Shown here piece after piece: positions 5,468 to 6,295 of a stretch of 6,295 nucleotides of DNA. How positions within the stretch are numbered: the stretch's first letter is position 1; each line of letters opens with the position of its first letter. Made by a program: the position numbers and the translations under genes. The notes beneath the pieces were generated by a model. That model saw nothing but the letters and a program-made list of their open reading frames with translations, had not been told where the DNA came from and searched no databases. Source of the stretch: Sporomusaceae bacterium UBA1887 (GTDB taxonomy: Bacteria > Bacillota > Negativicutes > Sporomusales > DSM-15969); NCBI GenBank assembly GCA_002337925.1, contig DDHB01000020.1:1-6295 (forward strand), read 5' to 3'.

Positions 5468-5509
5468 CCGGCAGATATACCATCTTTGGTAATTAGGTTA
5501 TACTGCCGG
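5468..5509 (+). promoter_or_regulatory. 5'-terminal mRNA hairpin in the NlpC/P60 leader
   Basis: CCGGCAG (5468-5474) and CTGCCGG (5503-5509) form a perfect 7-bp GC-rich stem that begins within a few bases of the predicted transcript start. An inner TACC/GGTA pair (5478-5481 with 5488-5491), or an alternative pairing of TATA-ACC segments, could extend it. There is no T-run, so it is not a terminator. A 5' mRNA-stabilising stem-loop or a small regulatory element is likely. Confidence 0.5.
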
Positions 5510-5523
5510 TACTACATGTCACT

Positions 5524-5530
5524 AGGAGGT
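5524..5530 (+). promoter_or_regulatory. RBS of the NlpC/P60 gene
   Basis: AGGAGGT, a near-complete anti-SD match, five bases before ATG 5536. It lies 14 nt downstream of the leader hairpin and is unpaired in that fold. Confidence 0.8.
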
Positions 5531-5535
5531 AACTG

Positions 5536-6234
5536 ATGAGCAAACGTAAAACAACAGCAGTTGCTCTATTGCTGGCTATTACCACTACTATTGCCACACC
5601 GGCTGTACCGGCATATGCGTTCTCCGTTAACGACCTGTTGTCGCAAACCGCTGCTACTGGCAGTTCTTCCGGCACCAGTTCTTCAAATTCATCTTCCGGT
5701 AACAGCTTCATGAATATACTAATGGGCCTATTACTGGGCAAACTATTCAACAACATGTCTAGCACCGGATCATCAAATGCTGCTGCTCCGCCAGTTTCGA
5801 TTAACAAAATTGCCGGCCTGCCTGATACTTCCACTGGCACTGCCAGTGCTCAGGCAACAGCAACAGGCAATGCATTAATCACTACTGCGAAAAAATACAT
5901 GGGCGTTCCCTATGTATGGGGTGGTACGACTACCGAAGGCTTTGACTGTTCCGGCTTTACTCAATATGTTATGAAGCAAAACGGAATTACGATTCCCCGT
6001 ACTGCCGCCGAACAATATGCGACAGGTACGTCGGTGGACAAGTCTCAATTACGAGTGGGGGACCTGGTGTTCTTCACTACGTATAAAGAAGGAGCCTCCC
6101 ATGTAGGCTTCTATATGGGAGACGGCAAATTCATTCACGCAAGTTCAGCAAATGAGCAAGTCACTATTTCCAACCTGGGTGACACCTATTATGTCGAACA
6201 TTATATCGGCGCGCGCCGGTATATTCAAAACTAA
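5536..6234 (+). CDS. Secreted NlpC/P60-family peptidoglycan endopeptidase
   Basis: The 232-aa protein probably cleaves peptide stems of peptidoglycan (gamma-D-Glu to diamino acid bonds in characterised relatives). Residues 1-28 are a Sec signal peptide (KRK start, hydrophobic core, cleavage after AYA). Residues 29-110 are a Ser/Thr/Gly/Ala-rich linker broken by a hydrophobic stretch, SFMNILMGLLLGKLFNNM (57-74). Residues 112-231 form the NlpC/P60 domain: AKKYMGVPYVWGG, then FDCSGF with catalytic Cys138, IPRTAAEQ, LRVGDLVFF, SHVGFYMG with His189, and FIHASS with His201 as the probable third catalytic residue. All expected catalytic residues are present. No LysM, SH3 or SLH binding domain is visible, so targeting may rest on the linker. 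It has its own promoter and leader hairpin and is divergent from the other genes. It could serve in wall turnover, cell separation or spore-related hydrolysis. The precise role is unknown. Confidence 0.94.
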   Translation: MSKRKTTAVALLLAITTTIATPAVPAYAFSVNDLLSQTAATGSSSGTSSSNSSSGNSFMNILMGLLLGKLFNNMSSTGSSNAAAPPVSINKIAGLPDTSTGTASAQATATGNALITTAKKYMGVPYVWGGTTTEGFDCSGFTQYVMKQNGITIPRTAAEQYATGTSVDKSQLRVGDLVFFTTYKEGASHVGFYMGDGKFIHASSANEQVTISNLGDTYYVEHYIGARRYIQN

Positions 6235-6295
6235 CCAGGTTTGGACGAGGCACAAACGATATTCCCTTTTTTTTCGCTTTTTTTTTTTTTTTTTT
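6235..6295 (+). other. T-rich tail after the NlpC/P60 gene, ending in an 18-T homopolymer
   Basis: After the stop codon there are 32 ordinary bases, then eight T's (6267-6274), CGC, and 18 T's to the window edge. The only inverted repeat is a weak 5-bp GTTTG/CAAAC pair (6239-6243, 6253-6257), nine bases before the first T-run and lacking GC strength, so I do not call a canonical terminator. An 18-base homopolymer at the very end suggests a contig end or a sequencing artefact. Confidence 0.5.

Noticed and set aside
5465..5535. Cyclic-di-AMP (ydaO-type) or other known riboswitch in the NlpC/P60 leader
   Set aside because: The leader is only about 70 nt and shows a single GC stem; the multi-helix core of ydaO-type elements cannot fit.
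5493..5840. 115-codon minus-strand open frame antisense to the NlpC/P60 gene
   Set aside because: It mirrors the low-complexity Ser/Thr/Gly linker of the real gene and runs against its promoter leader. I saw no RBS or family signature for it.
6239..6275. Terminator after the NlpC/P60 gene
   Set aside because: The only stem is five weak base pairs and is separated from the T-run by nine bases. The T-run may be an artefact.

Overview
The window reads as a chromosomal segment of an anaerobic, diderm Firmicute, probably of the Negativicutes (Sporomusa/Pelosinus-like). This is an inference. It rests on Gram-positive-style strong Shine-Dalgarno sites and intrinsic terminators, mid-range GC, an anaerobic C4-dicarboxylate-type permease, and an EmrA-type periplasmic adaptor, which normally needs an outer membrane. 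No rRNA, tRNA, CRISPR array, insertion sequence or phage gene is visible.

Layout. (1) Positions 1-160, minus strand: 5' end of a DcuC-like permease gene that runs off the left edge, with its own RBS and a probable promoter. (2) Positions 251-5102, minus strand: a compact cluster read right to left. It consists of a TetR/AcrR regulator (5043-4423) behind a perfect-consensus sigma-A promoter, an EmrA/HlyD-type membrane fusion protein (4347-3319, GTG start), an EmrB-type 14-TM MFS exporter (3302-1734), and a GntP-family permease (1700-282), closed by a strong hairpin terminator (251-270). Gaps of 75, 16 and 33 nt, with no terminator between genes, suggest one operon. A 26-bp imperfect dyad in the 75-nt gap is the best candidate for the repressor's operator. 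(3) Positions 5167-5384, minus strand: a 48-codon gene for a small basic protein of unknown function, with a good RBS and its own terminator. (4) Positions 5430-6234, plus strand: a secreted NlpC/P60 cysteine peptidase with a clear promoter, a 5'-terminal mRNA hairpin and a signal peptide. (5) Positions 6235-6295: a T-rich tail ending in 18 T at the window edge.

How the genes work together. The TetR repressor probably senses a toxic or excess small molecule and releases the EmrAB pump, which would export it across the envelope together with a TolC-like channel encoded elsewhere. The unusual element is the GntP-type uptake permease placed as the last gene of the same unit. It implies that uptake of an organic acid and export by the pump are co-regulated. 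The NlpC/P60 enzyme and the small basic protein are transcribed divergently from a shared 199-nt region and look unrelated to the efflux operon. I see no clearly novel multi-gene system. The points most worth a second look are the 48-aa gene with its possible translational and sigma-28-type control, the efflux-uptake operon, and the two candidate operators.
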